Assembly: GCA_007129985.1 (NCBI GenBank)
Contig: SKUL01000059.1
Span: forward strand, 1-8,238
DNA: 8,238 bases
Reading direction: 5' to 3'
Source of the DNA: Flavobacteriales bacterium
GTDB taxonomy: Bacteria; Bacteroidota; Bacteroidia; Flavobacteriales_D; SKUL01
The translations under genes and the position numbers were made by a program. Of the stretch, positions 7,846 to 8,238 are shown piece after piece. Every line of letters starts with the position of its first letter. Position 1 is the first letter of the stretch. The notes below the pieces were generated by a model. The model saw nothing but the letters and a program-made list of their open reading frames with translations, had not been told where the DNA came from and searched no databases.

Positions 7846-7856
7846 GACTACACACA
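7846..7856 (+). repeat. inverted partner of the upstream TATGTGTAATC box
   Basis: GACTACACACA, immediately after the AT-rich gene, is complementary to TATGTGTAATC at 7467-7477 in 9 of 11 positions, so the gene is framed by a short imperfect inverted repeat. The repeat stops exactly where the intron 3' end begins. In an integron-style cassette this is where the first box of the downstream attC would start. Confidence 0.4.
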
Positions 7857-7869
7857 ATCGAGTAGGCTG

Positions 7870-7893
7870 CCCCGCCAGCGGTGGCTGACGGGG
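7870..7893. repeat. GC-rich hairpin within intron domain VI
   Basis: CCCCGCCAGC (7870-7879) and GCTGACGGGG (7884-7893) form a 10-bp stem with one mismatch around a GGTG loop. It lies between the branch-point region and domain V, so it could be the distal arm of domain VI. It also resembles short interspersed GC-rich palindromes of Bacteroidota genomes. Confidence 0.55.
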
Positions 7894-7894
7894 A

Positions 7895-7912
7895 GAGCAC
7901 TTCGGCAAGCTC
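7895..7912. repeat. CTTCGGCAAGCTC-type short interspersed motif
   Basis: GAGCACTTCGGCAAGCTC has GAGC/GCTC ends that pair as a small hairpin. It matches a motif (CTTCGRCAAGCTCAG) that I recall as frequent between genes in Bacteroidota and some other bacteria. It sits inside domain VI, enlarging it between the GGCTGC and GCAGCC arms. Assignment as an inserted repeat is from memory. Confidence 0.4.
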
Positions 7913-7928
7913 AGCAGCCACCTCTCAC

Positions 7929-7961
7929 ACCACCGTACGTACGGTTCTCGTATACGGCGGT
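7929..7961 (-). ncRNA. group II intron domain V (catalytic hairpin)
   Basis: On the minus strand the 33-base hairpin has a 9-bp lower stem (ACCGCCGTA with TACGGTGGT), a two-base CG bulge on the 3' side, a 4-bp upper stem (TACG with CGTA) and a small AGAAC loop. The lower stem carries a CGC triad whose central G pairs with U as a wobble. That triad, wobble and two-base bulge are the hallmarks of the domain V active site. The hairpin looks intact although the rest of the intron is mostly lost. Confidence 0.8.
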
Positions 7962-7980
7962 TCGCAGAGTGATGGGTTGA

Positions 7981-8033
7981 GCGATAAGTACATATCGCAC
8001 ACTGGGACAAGCTGGTAGAACTCGTAGTGCGCG
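7981..8033 (-). other. alternative hairpins upstream of domain V (domain IV remnant)
   Basis: Two stems compete here. GCGATA (7981-7986) pairs perfectly with TATCGC (7993-7998). CGCACACT (7996-8003) pairs with AGTGCGCG (8026-8033). The second is a full 8-bp stem only on the minus strand, where its odd position becomes a G-U wobble, which supports a minus-strand structured RNA. The stems share 7996-7998, so only one can form at a time. Confidence 0.4.
8003..8015 (+). repeat. 13-bp exact direct repeat, copy 2
   Basis: This is the second TGGGACAAGCTGG, identical to 7451-7463. Unlike copy 1 it is not followed by GCGTTATG but by TAGAACTC. It lies in the loop of the 7996-8033 hairpin, inside the presumed intron remnant. 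Confidence 0.5.
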
Positions 8034-8140
8034 ATTACATAAAGCGTCTGTAATAGTTGTCCTGGCTTTGACCCCCTTCCCCCAAGCACCATCACAGCTT
8101 ATCTTTCACACACCACCCCCAAAAACTTAACCCCCACCCG

Positions 8141-8171
8141 TTTCGCCTTCCGCCGCAAATAACTACCTTCG
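8141..8171 (+). promoter_or_regulatory. promoter-like sequence for the last gene
   Basis: TACCTTCG (8164-8171) fits the Bacteroidota -7 box TAnnTTTG with one change. TTTCG at 8141-8145 lies 18 bases upstream, an acceptable position for a -33 element. The predicted leader to the ATG at 8195 would be short. The preceding 8060-8140 segment is strikingly C-rich on this strand and holds no gene that I can see. Confidence 0.4.
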
Positions 8172-8194
8172 ATGTTCCAAAGACACCGCTCCTG

Positions 8195-8238
8195 ATGAAC
8201 CGATTCATTTTGCTGCTGTTGGGCCTTGCGCTGTTTAG
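8195..8238 (+). CDS. start of an exported protein (3' partial)
   Basis: An ATG at 8195 opens a frame that runs off the window after 14 codons. The product begins MNRFILLLLGLALF, a positively charged start followed by a hydrophobic core, as in a Sec signal peptide. A promoter-like box 23 bases upstream supports the start. Nothing can be said about function. Confidence 0.6.
   Translation, partial: MNRFILLLLGLALF

Larger units (their letters stand above)
7857..8060 (-). mobile_element. 5'-truncated group II intron remnant (3' end, domains V-VI)
   Basis: Read on the minus strand, the segment ends in CCTACTCGAT, a typical bacterial group II intron 3' end. The last base is at 7857 and the candidate bulged branch-point A is at 7863, seven bases from the end. 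Upstream comes a complete domain V hairpin (7929-7961), then structured sequence that would belong to domain IV. The far boundary near 8060 is a guess, because no 5' intron end (GTGYG) or reverse transcriptase/maturase coding sequence is present. A full ORF-bearing intron is about 2 kb or more, so this is a fragment that cannot move alone. It lies antiparallel to the upstream small gene. The intron subclass is not assigned. Confidence 0.75.

Noticed and set aside
7795..7980. 61-codon plus-strand frame overlapping the end of the AT-rich gene and the intron end
   Set aside because: It overlaps a better-supported gene and runs through intron RNA structure; it is a shadow frame.
7922..8067. Minus-strand open frames that read through domain V and could be the tail of an intron-encoded reverse transcriptase
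   Set aside because: No RT, maturase or endonuclease motif is visible. Two frames cross the domain V hairpin, which an intron ORF does not normally do, so coding status cannot be supported.
1..8238. CRISPR arrays, tRNA or rRNA genes, toxin-antitoxin or phage defence modules
   Set aside because: No regularly spaced repeats, tRNA-like cloverleaf or rRNA sequence, or recognisable defence protein was seen.

Overview
The window looks like chromosomal DNA from a member of the Bacteroidota. The coding DNA is about 50% G+C. Starts lack Shine-Dalgarno sequences, and a Bacteroidota-type -7 promoter box (TAACTTTG) sits just before sucA. The proteins (an M61 glycyl-aminopeptidase-type protease, a sucA-sucB pair, a secreted DUF3108 protein) also fit. 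This assignment is inferred from sequence style; no marker gene is present.

Left part (1-6249, all + strand): the 3' part of an M61 metallopeptidase gene with a C-terminal PDZ domain is followed 2 bases later by a small uncharacterised gene. After a 71-base gap with a promoter-like box come sucA (2-oxoglutarate dehydrogenase E1) and sucB (dihydrolipoyl succinyltransferase E2), which overlap by four bases (ATGA). E1 and E2 form the core of the TCA-cycle complex that turns 2-oxoglutarate into succinyl-CoA. The E3 gene (lpd) is not in the window.

Middle (6259-7083, - strand): a convergent gene for a secreted DUF3108 protein ends 9 bases from the end of sucB.

Right part (7084-8238) is the accessory-looking section. 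A 410-base non-coding stretch contains nested inverted segments ending in an attC-like GCGTTATGTG. Next is a lone AT-rich gene (about 36% G+C) for a small exported or membrane-anchored protein. The 3' end of a 5'-truncated group II intron (domains V and VI, - strand) abuts it 12 bases after the stop codon. Short inverted repeats flank the gene, and a 13-base exact direct repeat brackets the gene and part of the intron remnant. Together this resembles a captured gene cassette whose downstream border was invaded by a group II intron, but that reading is an inference. The window ends in the first 14 codons of another exported protein, preceded by its own promoter-like sequence.
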